This document shows, in pieces, positions 32,925-44,088 of a stretch of DNA of 64,000 nt; positions within the stretch are counted from its first letter, which is position 1, and the number at the start of each line of letters is the position of its first letter. The position numbers and the translations under genes are program-made. Location: positions 137,385,291 through 137,449,290 of the forward strand of contig OX336393.1 in NCBI GenBank assembly GCA_946902985.2, given 5' to 3'. Below the pieces are notes generated by a model, which did not search any database, was not told the origin of the DNA, and saw only the letters and a program-made list of their open reading frames with translations. The stretch comes from Meconema thalassinum (Eukaryota > Arthropoda > Insecta > Orthoptera > Tettigoniidae).

Positions 32925-33250
32925 AAGAATCCCCGATTCTTGGATGTCGCGGGTAATCTCGAGAACCACTGGATGGATTTTGATGTGGTTTTCACCATTC
33001 TGTAAAGGATATCTCGAGGAAAGATTCTGTAGAAAATAATTTATGTATGATCAAAGGAAGCCAACCAGTAACGATTTCAGTGAAAAAGTTGAAAACAAAC
33101 TTGGCGTCCGTGCGCTTCTTAAGCTTACGCTGGGCAAACCATTAAACATATCAAAATACTATAAGCGTAAGAATTGGTCAGCATGAAAAGTTCTACAAAA
33201 AAGTCCGCGAGAGCATATCTCTATCTTCAATACATCGCCCTCTATAAGTG
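32925..33250 (-). repeat. Dispersed repeat, family I, minus strand
   Basis: Reverse copy of the tail unit at 12380-12620 and 14640-14990: CCCCGATTCTTGGATGT, GGGTAATCTCGAGAAC, AAGCTTACGCTGGG, CATGAAAAGTTCTAC. Confidence 0.7.
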
Positions 33251-34210
33251 TTTTTAGACCGGATGGAAGGGGTACTTCCCTGCGCGCTTGACCTTGCGTT
33301 GCCCTTTGCCGGTCGCGAGTAGTTTGAAACATGGTAAAGTATTATAAAGCAAGATAAGTATTATGCAGATAATTTTCTGACATGTCAAGAGTCTTTGGCT
33401 TCGAGCGAAGCGAGAAGCCTCTAGCCTTTCTAGCATTTTTCAGCATTTGTAGCATTTAAAATGATACAAAGTCTAGTCTTTCAGACTGACTGACACGTTT
33501 TTGTACACTTGACTCTCGACAAAAACCCCACAGTAAGAAGTCAAGTTATATAAGGTCTGGGCATTTAGGGGTGCCAAAATATCTGATAACTCCCTGTTAC
33601 AATCCAGCACCCTGAAAAGTTAGTCCACGACATTTCTCACAATATCTGCAGAATGGCATCTTGTTGGAAGATCACACCACAAGGAAGTTGTGACATGTCT
33701 ACGTACCTTTGTGAATTAATGTTACTCTCCGTGAAAGAGAATGTTTCTATGACCCTATCACACCACACGTTTACTTTCAGAGAGTCACATTTGTGCTCTA
33801 CCACGGCGTGGGAGTTTTCCATTCCCAATATGTGGCAAGTGTCTCTTCACCTTTCTGGAAACGTAGAATGCAGCCACCTCAGATAAACAGAGCATCATTG
33901 TTGTCAATTTTCGCTGGAACTGCTTCCGTAAATGCCTTTTATCACAACGTTTAGTCAGGTTCTGACAAAGCTGTTAGGTATGTAAAAAGATGTTTTGGGT
34001 TTCTCTACATGTAGAAACATACCACCAATAATAATTATCTTTATTAGTTTTCAAGATATTCATTTTTGTTTTATTATACATCCAAGCCAGACACTCTGTA
34101 TTTCATTTGTTCTTCTTTAGATTATTTTCCAAGCTTTGCACATGGGCAAATGGTTTTACATGATATAAAGAAAGGAAGTGATGAACTTGTATGGAGCTAA
34201 ACCAGCTGAT
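33251..34210. other. No gene recognised
   Basis: Non-coding. 33434-33490 is the inverse of 7920-7962 (AAAATGATACAAAGTC, CTTTCAGACTGAC). Overlapping frames at 33637-33886 have no recognisable feature. Confidence 0.4.
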
Positions 34211-34211
34211 T

Positions 34212-34350
34212 AAGTGCATTCAGATGAGATGTTTCAGCAAAGGATATTCAATAAAATTAGCAGGCCTATTATGCATCGACACTTAACATTATAAACAGTA
34301 AAAGACTCCAGTGGGCTGGTCATTATCTAACCATCGAAGATAACAGAATG
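34212..34350 (+). pseudogene. Small LINE C-terminal scrap
   Basis: A frame with stops reads FQQRIFNKISRP, then VKRLQWAGHYLTIEDNR. The WAGH...EDNR pattern is typical of the region following the RT of endonuclease/RT LINEs. The following 34369-34593 frame (RERPRPISTWKSEI) may continue it. It is too short to classify. Confidence 0.45.
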
Positions 34351-34842
34351 GTTTTACAAACCTAGGAATTGCTATTGAGGGAAAGACCTAGACCAATAAG
34401 TACCTGGAAGAGTGAGATCATCAAGCTATGTGACAGATTACTCGTGACTGGAACTTGCCCAAGACAGAAATTAATGATAGCACTTAGTGAGAGGCACGGG
34501 ATCTTTGCGGCCCATAGTAACTTCAGAGCGACAGCGAGTGAGTATTCTGCTCCATTTGAATACATTAAAAATAAAGTTTCATTTATGATATAGTTTTGCA
34601 TATCCACAATACTTCTGGGCAATTTTCTGTGTGTGTTGCAGAATTCGATTATTAGGGCACCAGATGAACGAATCTTATTTTGAGAAGTGTATCAAAGTGT
34701 ATTAATCCATGTTATTTTGTCTAGGTTAGCCAGTGTGGTAAATAATTGTTATTCCCCATCCAACTCCGACTCGGTCAAAATATATATAACAAAAGTTCCA
34801 TCTCAAAGTGCAAAAATTATACATTATCAAACTGTGATTATG

Positions 34843-34925
34843 GGCGGCTTCGTGGCGTAGTTGCTGAGCTTCTATGCCCAAGGTCGCAGGTTCAAACCCG
34901 GCTGAAGTTTACAGACTTTGGAACA
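34843..34925 (+). repeat. SINE family S1, tRNA-like head only
   Basis: GGCGGCTTCGTGGCGTAGTTG (A-box region), then GGTCGCAGGTTCAAACCCGG (B-box region), truncated at the end of the head. Confidence 0.65.
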
Positions 34926-35094
34926 ACTTAGAAATATATACCCACACCAAAAAGATATGAAGTGTAATCAGAAAACGGATAAACTTCCACCTCTTAAGAT
35001 TGTCAGCTGAAAGCATTTCTAAATATTATCATGTTGGAAACCATTTTGCAGTATTGCCTTAGTAAACGAAATTTATGCTTTTCGGTCGGTTAAC

Positions 35095-35252
35095 ATGTTT
35101 CTTGAAGGGGATCTTTAACGTGCCAGTAAATCTACTGACACGGCTCCCTCGCATTTTTGCACCCTCAAATGACAGCTGACTGCGCCAGGATTAGATCCTG
35201 CAACCTTGGACACAGCAGGAGAGAACGTTACCGCTGAGCCAACACGCAGCCA
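35095..35252 (-). repeat. tRNA-derived SINE, family S7, minus strand
   Basis: Minus strand: TGGCTGCGTGTTGGCTCAGC head, B-box-like GGTTGCAGGATCTAATCC, then TTTGAGGGTGCAAAAATGCG and CTGGCACGTTAAAGATCCCC. The second copy is at 7480-7690. Confidence 0.7.
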
Positions 35253-35742
35253 GTCCAATGGAAAGTCTTTTCAGGAATATTACACTGGCTAAATCAAGAG
35301 TTCAGAGAAGGCAGCACTCTGATATGGTGGGCTGCCACCTAGAAAATACAACGGTCCCGGGGCATACGAGTTCCCCACTGTACTTCACCCTTACAGGCAT
35401 TCCCCTACTTCTAACATTGCCCATCTCCCACGACGTGGACGAAGAGTTGGACTTACGGGAGACAACGTACACTTAATCAACACAAATGACCAACCTGCAC
35501 GGTGAAGCGGTCTGTGTTATGTACACCACAAACAATACTTGTAACACGGAAACTAAAGCAAATACACCATATGTATACCGGACATGTATTGCTTCTTGCC
35601 ACGTCCTCTATCGAATCCCTGGAGCTTTCCCACATATTGAGTTAAATTCTTAATTATTCACATTCTCCAAGAAAATTGGTCGGGAACTGCTGATGCTGTG
35701 CCCTTAGGAATAATTAGATGCTGGTATATTTGTAAAATCATG

Positions 35743-35748
35743 TTTATT
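35743..35748 (-). terminator. Poly(A) signal for the 35811-36683 exon
   Basis: AATAAA on the minus strand, about 63 nt downstream of the stop codon. Confidence 0.45.
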
Positions 35749-35810
35749 ATGCATTCATAATTATTTAGTAAGAGAGAATTCTAGAGTCAATAAGACAGTT
35801 CGACATCAAA

Positions 35811-36683
35811 TCAGGGATTTTCATTGAATGATTTTTTTAAAGTTGGATTTTTATAATGTTGCCTGATCTCTTCCATTAGATTATTAAGCTTTTCAGGAAT
35901 GACTTCCTTAAAAACGGTATCATTTTCAATTTTGAACATTGCATGTTGTTTAGGTGTTTCTTTGTAGGCACTCTTTATAAATCTGGTAAGCTTCTGATAA
36001 GCTTTGTCTATATCATCTGTGTAAATAGCTGCCGAGAATAAGCCTGGGTTTTCCTCGTGAAGTTTGAAATATGTATCTCGAGAATAAAGAACTGATCTGA
36101 TATAAATTTTCTCTAGAGTAATTTCATCGCTGCAGTCATCATCTATAAAAGCTTTAGTGAGATCAATCATTGATGAATAATTCTTATGATATTTGACAAT
36201 TTCTTTCATTCTTGGTAAATTACTTTCACTTTTTACTTTCTTTCTTTTACCGAAGCACCTATAATAATGTTTGGGGTCATCAAAATCTATTTGTTGAAGG
36301 ATGTCCTTATCTGTTTTTGAAGAGGCATTGCTTTCAATACTGTTTTGCACTGAATGGATATTATTAATTGATGGATGGATGTCATTACCTAATGACTGAA
36401 TGTCATGGTCTGGTAACTGAATGTCATGGTTTGGTGACTGGCTATCAATAGCTGATGATGGGTTGTCACTAACTGATGACTGGGCATCATTAATTGATGG
36501 ATAGACAGTGTTGGAAAAGAGATAATCGAAAATGTTCAGGGATGATGATGAGTTGTGCTTGACTTCATTCTCTTGTGAACCACGCGTCTTGGAGGAGGAA
36601 TGCCATGAACACTTCAACTGCTGAGCACTAAGGTTCTTTCCCATTCGTTCATTGTCTAAGAAGCCTTCCATAGTTGAAGCTCC
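35811..36683 (-). CDS. Unknown protein, probable 3'-terminal exon
   Basis: An open frame of 286 residues runs from ATG at 36671-36669 to the stop at 35811. Just upstream on the minus strand is a clean acceptor, TCTCTTTTTTCCAG|GAGC, ending at 36684, and AATAAA lies about 63 nt past the stop (35743-35748). So this is likely the last exon of a spliced gene rather than a retroelement. Residues about 60-115 are low-complexity and imperfectly repeated, with units such as NHDIQLPDHDIQSLGNDIH. Residues 135-155 are basic (GKRKKVK). The C-terminal half looks helical and ordered (EIVKYHKNYSSMIDLTKAF, KAYQKLTRFIKSAYKE). I recognise no domain, signal peptide or membrane segment. Upstream exons were not found. 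Confidence 0.5.
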   Translation of the reverse strand, partial: GASTMEGFLDNERMGKNLSAQQLKCSWHSSSKTRGSQENEVKHNSSSSLNIFDYLFSNTVYPSINDAQSSVSDNPSSAIDSQSPNHDIQLPDHDIQSLGNDIHPSINNIHSVQNSIESNASSKTDKDILQQIDFDDPKHYYRCFGKRKKVKSESNLPRMKEIVKYHKNYSSMIDLTKAFIDDDCSDEITLEKIYIRSVLYSRDTYFKLHEENPGLFSAAIYTDDIDKAYQKLTRFIKSAYKETPKQHAMFKIENDTVFKEVIPEKLNNLMEEIRQHYKNPTLKKSFNENP

Positions 36684-36684
36684 T

Positions 36685-38005
36685 GGAAAAAAGAGATATA
36701 TATATTTTAAAATAAATACATATATATATATACCATATATAAATTGATAAAAACTTTATTCCTGATGACAGAACAATAAATTATAGCCACGAACCTTGAA
36801 ACACTCTCACCTCCCCGCTGGAGTTGATTTACAATTAAATACCCCCATTACCACAAACCTACAGAATTTACTGCCTTTAAATACAGGCCACAAGCTATTT
36901 TAACATAACTTCCCGACTTTGAATGGGCACCAAAGTTGACCATATGGGTCTTCCTGAATAAAATACATAACTGATGCCCCGACTATGAAACTCCTTATCC
37001 CAGGCGTAGGGCATTTGGCATGCGTTCGCTGATGTTACCAGGTTCATGCAAAACAGGAATCAACACACATGAATTTTAAAGAGATAATCTATTGGCTGTA
37101 CTATACATCTATATACATAATATACAACATGAGAAATACCCTTCAATACACTCGTGATAAATTTTGTACACTACCTTGCCACTGAATTTAGGCTCTTTAT
37201 AGGCCTACCAGCCTCCTATACGTATTTCACTTATACACAAATCTACACTCGTCAGACTTTCACGCATATCATTTGCCTATTCTTTTCACTTTGCACAGTT
37301 TGAGCACGAATCTACACTCGCCAGTTGACTTCAACGCCATGACATCCTCCCATGATTTCCACAACAGATGATGAAGTGAGGTTATGAACGTCTTTTTAGG
37401 GTGTGATATAATCAGCTACCCATGGTCTACGAACTTAACCATGTCGAAAATATGTAGTCATTCAATAGCACAACGCTCAGTGAATGTCTAGTTACTGTCT
37501 CTGCTGTTCGATTACCGGACCATGCCAGATAAATCGACCCTGGGCGCAAAAAGACATGGAATCCAGCCTAAAAGCAGGAAGACCCGATCTCTAACTGTTC
37601 GTTACGGAAACCATGTCACGTAAAACGACCCTGGGCGCTAGTAGATCTGGACTCTGCCAATAAAGCAATAAGACGACATCTGAACACCAGACACGCCATT
37701 ATATGCACTGGCGAACGGATATATAACCCCAATGTTCCTGCCGGAACTAACTCGTGCGTGGCCCGCTCCTAGCGGAACATCCGTGTCAACACATGAACAT
37801 AAGACAGTCGAAGTTCACACTGACGTCACCCAGTATTTTTCCATGCGCCAGTTCATCCGAGTTCATGCTATTAATAGCCTAGGTAGCCTATTCCCTGAAC
37901 TTGCCACCACAAGCCGAATTACTGCCTGTCTTTTCCGGGTTTGTAACATTTCCAGTCCTCGAAAATACCAATACATGGTACCTTATAGTACAGCCACGAA
38001 TCTAA
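36685..38005. other. No gene recognised; possible intron or upstream region of the unknown gene
   Basis: An AT dinucleotide-rich tract lies at 36692-36745. 37498-37590 and 37591-37682 are diverged direct copies (shared CGACCCTGGGCGC and AGGACGAC-like words). No exon could be chosen. Confidence 0.4.
37498..37682 (+). repeat. Diverged ~92-bp tandem duplication
   Basis: The two units share CTGTTCG, CCATG, CGACCCTGGGCGC and an A-rich end with GACGACATCT/GACCCGATCT. Identity is roughly two thirds by eye. Confidence 0.6.
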
Positions 38006-38009
38006 CATT

Positions 38010-41000
38010 TAACATTAGATAGATTAGATATTTTATTCAATTAATTCCAAAGAGCCATAGGCTCGTACAGAGGAATTGTACAGTAATATGTGTGTTTACA
38101 CACCAAGGAAGAAAATTCTGAAGGTAACACAAATTGATGAATAAGGACATAGGCCTATTATAAGGTTGATACCATATCTAAGATTGTTTAGACCAAGGTC
38201 CCTTAAAATGATAAGCACTTAGGATTTTTAATCTTATACATAACTTAACTTATTTGATGTATTAAGATGCATCAAATTTTTCCCACAATACTTCCATAGT
38301 TTTCCTCTTAAATACCGACAAAGTTGGTGCACTTTTTACTTCATCAGGAAGTTTATTATATGACTGTGATGCAGAGAACTTGAAACTATTTCTACCATAT
38401 TTAGAAGAGTGAATGATATATAAGGCTACGTCCTTCGCATGCCTAGTTCCATAAGAATGATTGTCTGAGTTCAAGATGTAGGGAGAGCTATAGAGTATTG
38501 TGTTGTGTTTAATCTTGTATATTAGCATAGCTGCTCGGAGTTCTGCACTTATGCTGAGGGGTAGAATTTTACTTTTGATGTACAGATCTTTTACTGGAGT
38601 GCAGTAAGGAAAGTTAAATATGTTTCTAATGGCCCTATTCTGAATAGACATTAAATCATTCAGTGTGGATTTCCTGCAGTGAGCCCAAATAACATTTAAA
38701 TATTGGAGCTTGCTATGTACAAGTGAATAGTAGATTTGTTTTACAAGGTTTAGGGGAATAAGATACCGAAGTTTCCTTAGGATCCCTACTACAGGTGAGA
38801 GTTTCTTAGCAATTCGTTCAACGTGTTCAATCCAGGTCAGGTGTTTGTCGATGATTAGACCTAAATACTTTGCCTGATTAACCTCTTTTATTTCAATATT
38901 ATTTATATATATTTTGTCATGTGTGATTTCTTTCATGCTTTGTTTTGAAATTACCATGTAATTGGTCTTCTGTAGGTTCATTGTTAATTTATTGGCCTGG
39001 AACCATTGTGAGAGAGTATTTATATCTTGTTGCACATTTTGTATGATTTCAATTATGTCTTTCCCAGTGTAGAAGATATTTGTATCATCTGCATACAGTT
39101 TGATATGCCCTCTCAAATTACATTCCACAATATCATTTATATACATTAAGAATAATGTAGGTCCAAGTATAGATCCTTGTGGAATGCCATGAGTTATATA
39201 TTTTCCTGAACTTATGCATTTATTCAAAGCTACATGCTGCTTTCTTCCAATAAGGTAGCTTTGGAACCATTTTAGAGCTATACCTCGGACACCAGCATTT
39301 TCTAATTTTGACAACAGTATTTTATGATCTACTGTATCAAAGGCTTTTGTGAGATCAATAAATAACCCAACTGCCATATTATTTTTGTCAATAGTTTCTT
39401 GTAGCATTGTTATTAGGTCAATAGTTGCTGCCTCAGTACTAGATTTTTCCCTGAATCCGTATTGCATATTATGAAAGAATGTATTCTTGTTCAGAAATGA
39501 AAGCAATCTTGTTTTTACCACTTCTTCCAGAATTTTTGAAACTACCGATAAAATAGAAACAGGTCTATAATTATTTGGATTTCTTTTGTCACCACCCTTA
39601 AATATAGGAACTACTTTGGCCATTTTTAAGTCATCTGGTATCATGCCAGTAACTAAGGACTCATTAATCATTTCAACCAAGATTTTAATAAATGATTGCA
39701 TATTGTTTTTAATGAAATTTGTCTTGATCCTATCTAAGCCACAGCTCTTTTTATTCTTTAAATTTGTGATGATGGACTTGACCTCTGCTTCATCTGTTGG
39801 ATATAAGTAGAGGGAATTTGACTGCTTGTGGTCCTTACTGAGGATTTCCTTCTGTTCAGGAATAGCTTTTGCTAGACTTCCAGCAATGTTTGTGAAGAAC
39901 AAGTTGAATGATTCGCATAGCTCTTGATTGTCTGTGATAATTTTGTTGTCTATTTCAAGTGAAGTGCATGTCTCAACTGTTGGTTTTTTGTTGTGTATGA
40001 TTTCTTTGATAGTCTCCCAAGTTTTTTTGGAATTGTTTCCATATGTTCTGAATTTTTCTGAGTAGTAATTTGACTTTAGTCTTCTTTTTAAGTTTGTTAC
40101 ACTATTCCTGCATCTACAGTATTCTTGGTTCATATCATTATTATTTTTGTGAAGGGGATTTTTGAGCTTTGCATGCAGAGTGTCTCGTTGTTTTATAAGT
40201 GTAAGGAGTTCAGCTGTGACCCATGGCAAGTTAGTAGTCTGTCTTTTATTGTTAGTTTTGTTTGTTATTTTTCTTTGACTATGCCTGTTCCTTAGATTCA
40301 ATTGTTTGATGAAAGAGTTATATAGAGAGTTAACAGTACTGTTTGCATCATTATGGGAATCAGCGTTTATAGATATATTAGTTTCAGGAGTGTGTTGCCT
40401 ATCCCAAGAGTCCTCGTGTGTTGTTGATTTTGTCGAGTTATGTGACTGAGTGTACGTGCTATAATTGGTCTTGGAAATATCAAGAATTAATATACTGTGA
40501 TCACTAATATCATTGCTGACATTTGATATTTTATAACTTAATTCTGAATTGTTTAGTGACACGTGATCTATTAAGGTAGCTGCAGTGTCACAAAGTCGTG
40601 TAGCATATTTAGTGTTGCACTGTTTAAACCCATAGCATGCTATTAGATTTAGATATTTCCTTCTTAATTGATCATCAGCTAGGATATCAATGTTGGTATC
40701 TCCGAGGAAGATGCATAATTTATTGTTTATCTGGCTAAGAAAACTTTCAAATGAATTTAAGAAGGGTATGGCATTGCTTCTATTGGGGTTATATGCTGCA
40801 ATAATATCAATGCTTTTATATGTTGGCCTATTACTTTTAACATCATCTCTGAATACCTCAATCCACATCAAACTATGATTCATTTCACACTTTCTTTTAA
40901 CATTCACTTTCCATTTGTGTGATACATAAATACCCAGACCACCACCAACTTTGTCATCTCTATGAGCAAACACACTTGTGAAATTGTTGAAGTTATAAAA

Positions 41001-41640
41001 ATCTGCCTCATTACTTTTCACCCAGGTTTCTGTAACTACCAATACATCTATCTGGCCTATCATTTGCAAGAGAATTTCAATGTCATCAAGCTTATTCCGA
41101 ATACTTCTGCTATTAATGTACAAACACCTAACCTCTCCACCTAATTCTAATGAGTTTATGCATGCACTTATATTACAGTCCTGTTGCATGAACTCATCCA
41201 AACAGTTGTACTTGTGTTCACTGCACTGTACTTCACCTAGGTGTCCACTTGTAGTCAGCGCTTTCTTCTCTCTAAACAATAAGATATCATTACTAGGTCA
41301 AAATAAAGCCATTAACCCCAAACCAAAATGAAATAATGCTTCTACTCAAAATAATACAGTCTTATATATCCTTGTTCCCAAAACGTAATAAATCGCAAAA
41401 ACCTCGTATTTATAATATCAAATATCCAAGAACCGATAATTAATAAACAATGATCCTAGTTGGTCCGGACCATCCAAAGATGAATCCGTCCACAAAAACA
41501 CACACATGCACAATAAAAATCACCTCTGCAGCCCCACTTTAACCCAATATAATAAGATATGAATAAAATACCCCAAACTAACTGCACAAGACAAAAATAA
41601 ACGAGGGTGAGCTACTGTAACTGAATAAATTCGGTTACAA
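38010..41640 (-). mobile_element. Non-LTR retrotransposon (CR1/Jockey-like), apparently intact ORF
   Basis: The minus-strand element has a single long ORF (38262-41279). A 3'UTR of about 250 bp ends near 38010 in GAATAAAATATCTAATCTATC, a short TAGAT-like tail. The 5' limit is not clear; 41280-41640 has no other assignment and may be its 5'UTR. No separate ORF1 is visible. Target duplications were not found. Confidence 0.65.
38262..41279 (-). CDS. LINE endonuclease/reverse transcriptase, 1005 aa
   Basis: A single uninterrupted frame. After about 47 residues an apurinic-like endonuclease begins: EVRCLYINSRSIRNKLDDIE, VLVVTETW, FAHRDDKVGGGLGIYVS, FLGDTNIDI, and SDHSILILD near residue 265. A linker follows. 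The reverse transcriptase then has MAKVVPIFKGGD, NYRPVSILSV, FIDLTKAFDTVDH, GIPQGSILGPTLFLMYIND and the active-site YADD at residues 729-732. The C-terminal region ends with SYNKLPDEVKSAPTLSVFKR, typical of CR1/Jockey-type LINEs. All expected catalytic motifs are present, so this copy is young and may be competent. The first Met was taken because upstream codons reach a stop soon; no zinc-knuckle is present. The clade is inferred. Confidence 0.85.
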   Translation of the reverse strand: MFREKKALTTSGHLGEVQCSEHKYNCLDEFMQQDCNISACINSLELGGEVRCLYINSRSIRNKLDDIEILLQMIGQIDVLVVTETWVKSNEADFYNFNNFTSVFAHRDDKVGGGLGIYVSHKWKVNVKRKCEMNHSLMWIEVFRDDVKSNRPTYKSIDIIAAYNPNRSNAIPFLNSFESFLSQINNKLCIFLGDTNIDILADDQLRRKYLNLIACYGFKQCNTKYATRLCDTAATLIDHVSLNNSELSYKISNVSNDISDHSILILDISKTNYSTYTQSHNSTKSTTHEDSWDRQHTPETNISINADSHNDANSTVNSLYNSFIKQLNLRNRHSQRKITNKTNNKRQTTNLPWVTAELLTLIKQRDTLHAKLKNPLHKNNNDMNQEYCRCRNSVTNLKRRLKSNYYSEKFRTYGNNSKKTWETIKEIIHNKKPTVETCTSLEIDNKIITDNQELCESFNLFFTNIAGSLAKAIPEQKEILSKDHKQSNSLYLYPTDEAEVKSIITNLKNKKSCGLDRIKTNFIKNNMQSFIKILVEMINESLVTGMIPDDLKMAKVVPIFKGGDKRNPNNYRPVSILSVVSKILEEVVKTRLLSFLNKNTFFHNMQYGFREKSSTEAATIDLITMLQETIDKNNMAVGLFIDLTKAFDTVDHKILLSKLENAGVRGIALKWFQSYLIGRKQHVALNKCISSGKYITHGIPQGSILGPTLFLMYINDIVECNLRGHIKLYADDTNIFYTGKDIIEIIQNVQQDINTLSQWFQANKLTMNLQKTNYMVISKQSMKEITHDKIYINNIEIKEVNQAKYLGLIIDKHLTWIEHVERIAKKLSPVVGILRKLRYLIPLNLVKQIYYSLVHSKLQYLNVIWAHCRKSTLNDLMSIQNRAIRNIFNFPYCTPVKDLYIKSKILPLSISAELRAAMLIYKIKHNTILYSSPYILNSDNHSYGTRHAKDVALYIIHSSKYGRNSFKFSASQSYNKLPDEVKSAPTLSVFKRKTMEVLWEKFDAS

Positions 41641-41649
41641 CCTTCTATT

Positions 41650-42000
41650 TTGGGAGTCTGCCCCTTAGCGCAGTGGCTAGCATTCTTGCCCGTCACTTAT
41701 AAGGTCTGGGGTCTATTCCCTACTCTGCTAAGAAATGTAATTCTGGTCTGAGGGTTGGAATGAGGTACACTCATGTCACGTGAGGCAAAACTGAGAAGAG
41801 GGGGAGTTTCCTACCTCAGCCATCCTGGAAGTGGCTGTCTGTGGTTTCCCCACTTCTATTCCAGGCAAACGCCAGGATGGTTCCAAACTTAAGGCCATAG
41901 CTGCCTCCTACGTAATTCTTGCCTGAATTACAAATACATACACAATACAGTTCCACTCACCCCTACAGTCATCACAGGAATGCAGGTTATCAGACTAGTT
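41650..42000 (+). repeat. tRNA-derived SINE, family S5
   Basis: Head GTCTGCCCCTTAGCGCAGTGG (A-box) and GGTCTGGGGTCTATTCCC (B-box), then a body with GAGGGTTGGAATGAGG, CAGCCATCCTGGAAGTGG and CCAGGCAAACGCCAGGATGG. The tail continues to about 42000 and shares TACAGTCATCAC with 25910. It is interrupted further on by the hAT element at 42067. Confidence 0.65.
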
Positions 42001-42211
42001 CAACATACACCCAACTACTGCTCGAGTCCAAGCTCTGTGAACATGAGAGGGATGTGGATCGCGGACCAGTAGCGGATCCAGGCCTTGCGGGGCCCTGGGC
42101 GATATGATAAGGTGGGGCCCACAACAATAGGAAATTTAAAAAATCAAATCAAATGGAAAATAGTTTTGTAATAATAATAAAAAAAGAATAGTTACAATAT
42201 TTTAAATACAC

Positions 42212-43898
42212 TACAGGATTAAGAATACTTTTGGGGAAAAGAAGACTAAGTGCTGTAATATTAAGGACACAAATGGAAAGCCTCTAACAGATAGGGAAGA
42301 AAAGGTTGAGAGATGGAAAGCTTACATAGAGAATTTGTATAAGGGAAAGGAGATTGAGAATCATGTAATGGAAAGGGAGGAGGAAATTGATGTGGATGCG
42401 AAAGGAGATTTAATATTGAGATCAGAATTTGATAAAGCTTTGGAAGACTTAAGCAGGAAGAAAGCACCAGGCATAGATGATATACCGATTGAGTTGCTAC
42501 GCTGCATAGGAGATGAAGGTCTGATCAGGTTATTTCACTTGGTGTGTAGGATTTATGAGACAGGTGAGGTACCCCCTGATTTCAAGAAGAATGTAATCAT
42601 CCCTATACCAAAGAAGGTGGGAGCTGACAGATGTGAAGATTACCGTACAATCAGCTTGATTACTCATGCTTCAAAGATCCTGTCTAGAATAATTTACAAG
42701 AGGATTGAAATCCAGATAGAAACGGAGTTGGGTGAAGACCAGTTTGGTTTCAGGAGAAATGTAGGAACAAGGGAAGCTGTACTAAGTCTTAGGCTGATTT
42801 TGGAAGGTAGAATAAGGAAAGATAAGAGAACGTTCATGGCTTTTTTAGACTTAGAAAAGGCTTTTGATAACGTTGATTGGACTAAATTGTTTGACATTTT
42901 GAAATCGATTGGAATAAAGTACAGGGATAGGAGGGTGATATACAATCTATACAGAAACCAGACAGCAGTCATTCGAGTTGAAGGACATGAGAGAGAAGCT
43001 GGTATTCAGAAAGGTGTAAGGCAAGGCTGCAACTTATCACCCATACTTTTCAATCTTTACATTGAACAAGGAAATTAGAGAAAAATTTAAAGCGGGAGTG
43101 AAGATTCAAGGAGAAATAATTTCAACTCGGCGATTTGCTGATGACATCATCATCTTGGCCGATAAGCATGAGGATTTGAATGAGTTTTTGAATGGTATGG
43201 ACTCCATCTTACGGAAAGAATTCATGATGAAAATTAATAAATGTAAAACAAAAATACTGGAATGCAGCCGAAATAAATCAGAAACCTCTTTGGAGATCAA
43301 ATTGGCAGGTGAAAAGCTGAAGGAAGTAGGAGACTTCTGTTACTTAGGAAGCAGAATAACCAGTGATGGACGAAGCAAAGAGGATATAAAAAGTAGGTTG
43401 GCTCAGGCAAAGAAAGCATTTCTACAAAAAAGGAATCTGCTGACATCGAATATAGATTTAGGTATTAGGAAGTCATTTTTGAAAGCCTTAGTCTGGAGCG
43501 TGGCACTCTATGGAAGTGAAACTTGGACTATTGGTGCAGCAGAAAAGAGGAGAATTGAAGCATTTGAAATGTGGTGTTACAGGAGAATGATGAAGATCAG
43601 ATGGGTAGATAGGGTTACAAGCAAAGAGGTATTAAGACTAGTGGTAGAGGAGAGATGTTTGTGGCGACTGCTAATGAAGAGAAGAGATAGGTTGGTAGGA
43701 CACATACTAAGACACCCAGGAATAGCAAGCTTAGTTATGGAGGGAAGGGTCGAGGACAAGAACTGTAGGGGTAGACCAAGGTTAGAATATATTAAACAGA
43801 TTGCCTCGGTTGTAGGGTGTGGTAGCTATGTAGAGATGAAACGATTAGCTCAGAACAGGGAGACATGGAGAGCTGCATCAAACCAGTCAAAAGACTGA
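42212..43898 (+). pseudogene. RTE-like LINE, 5'-truncated, one frameshift
   Basis: The frame opens before 42257 (KDTNGKPLTDREEKVERWKA) and continues through EFDKALEDLSRKKAPGIDDI, IIPIPKKVGADRCEDYRTIS, QFGFRRNVGTREAVLSLR, AFLDLEKAFDNVDW and GIQKGVRQGCNLSPILFNLY. It breaks near 43065-43078. The next frame carries RRFADDIIILA (FADD at 43134-43145), FCYLGSRITSDGRSKEDI, ALYGSETWTIG, IEAFEMWCYRRMMKIRW and a tail ending NQSKD at 43898. One frameshift separates palm motifs A/B from C, so no active RT can be made. The endonuclease is missing (5' truncation near 42200). A CAA tail (43906-43917) marks the 3' end. It sits inside the hAT element. Confidence 0.8.
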
Positions 43899-43987
43899 AG
43901 ACTCAAACAACAACAACAGTCCTTTTTTTAATAATATGAAAGAAACCTTTAAGTCCCCTTGCAGAAGATTATGTAAGCTATGAAATA

Positions 43988-44088
43988 TTAAAATATTATT
44001 TTGCGACTTTTTTCCCGGCTGAAGTCTTCCATCATTTCACTGAAATCTAAACTTGCTAAACGGTCACGGGATGTCATAGCTGCACTGA
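43988..44088 (-). pseudogene. hAT transposase C-terminal tail remnant
   Basis: Minus-strand peptide AAMTSRDRLASLDFSEMMED, then FSREKSRKII and a stop. hAT transposases often end with a segment of this shape (MTQ-DRL-L ... DF-E-I--FA--KAR). A CTTTTTTCAG word precedes it. It supports the TIR-based hAT call and gives the orientation. Confidence 0.5.

Noticed and set aside
37732..38022. 96-residue plus frame upstream of the LINE
   Set aside because: It runs into the LINE tail (AACATTAGATAGATTAG) and shows no coding features.
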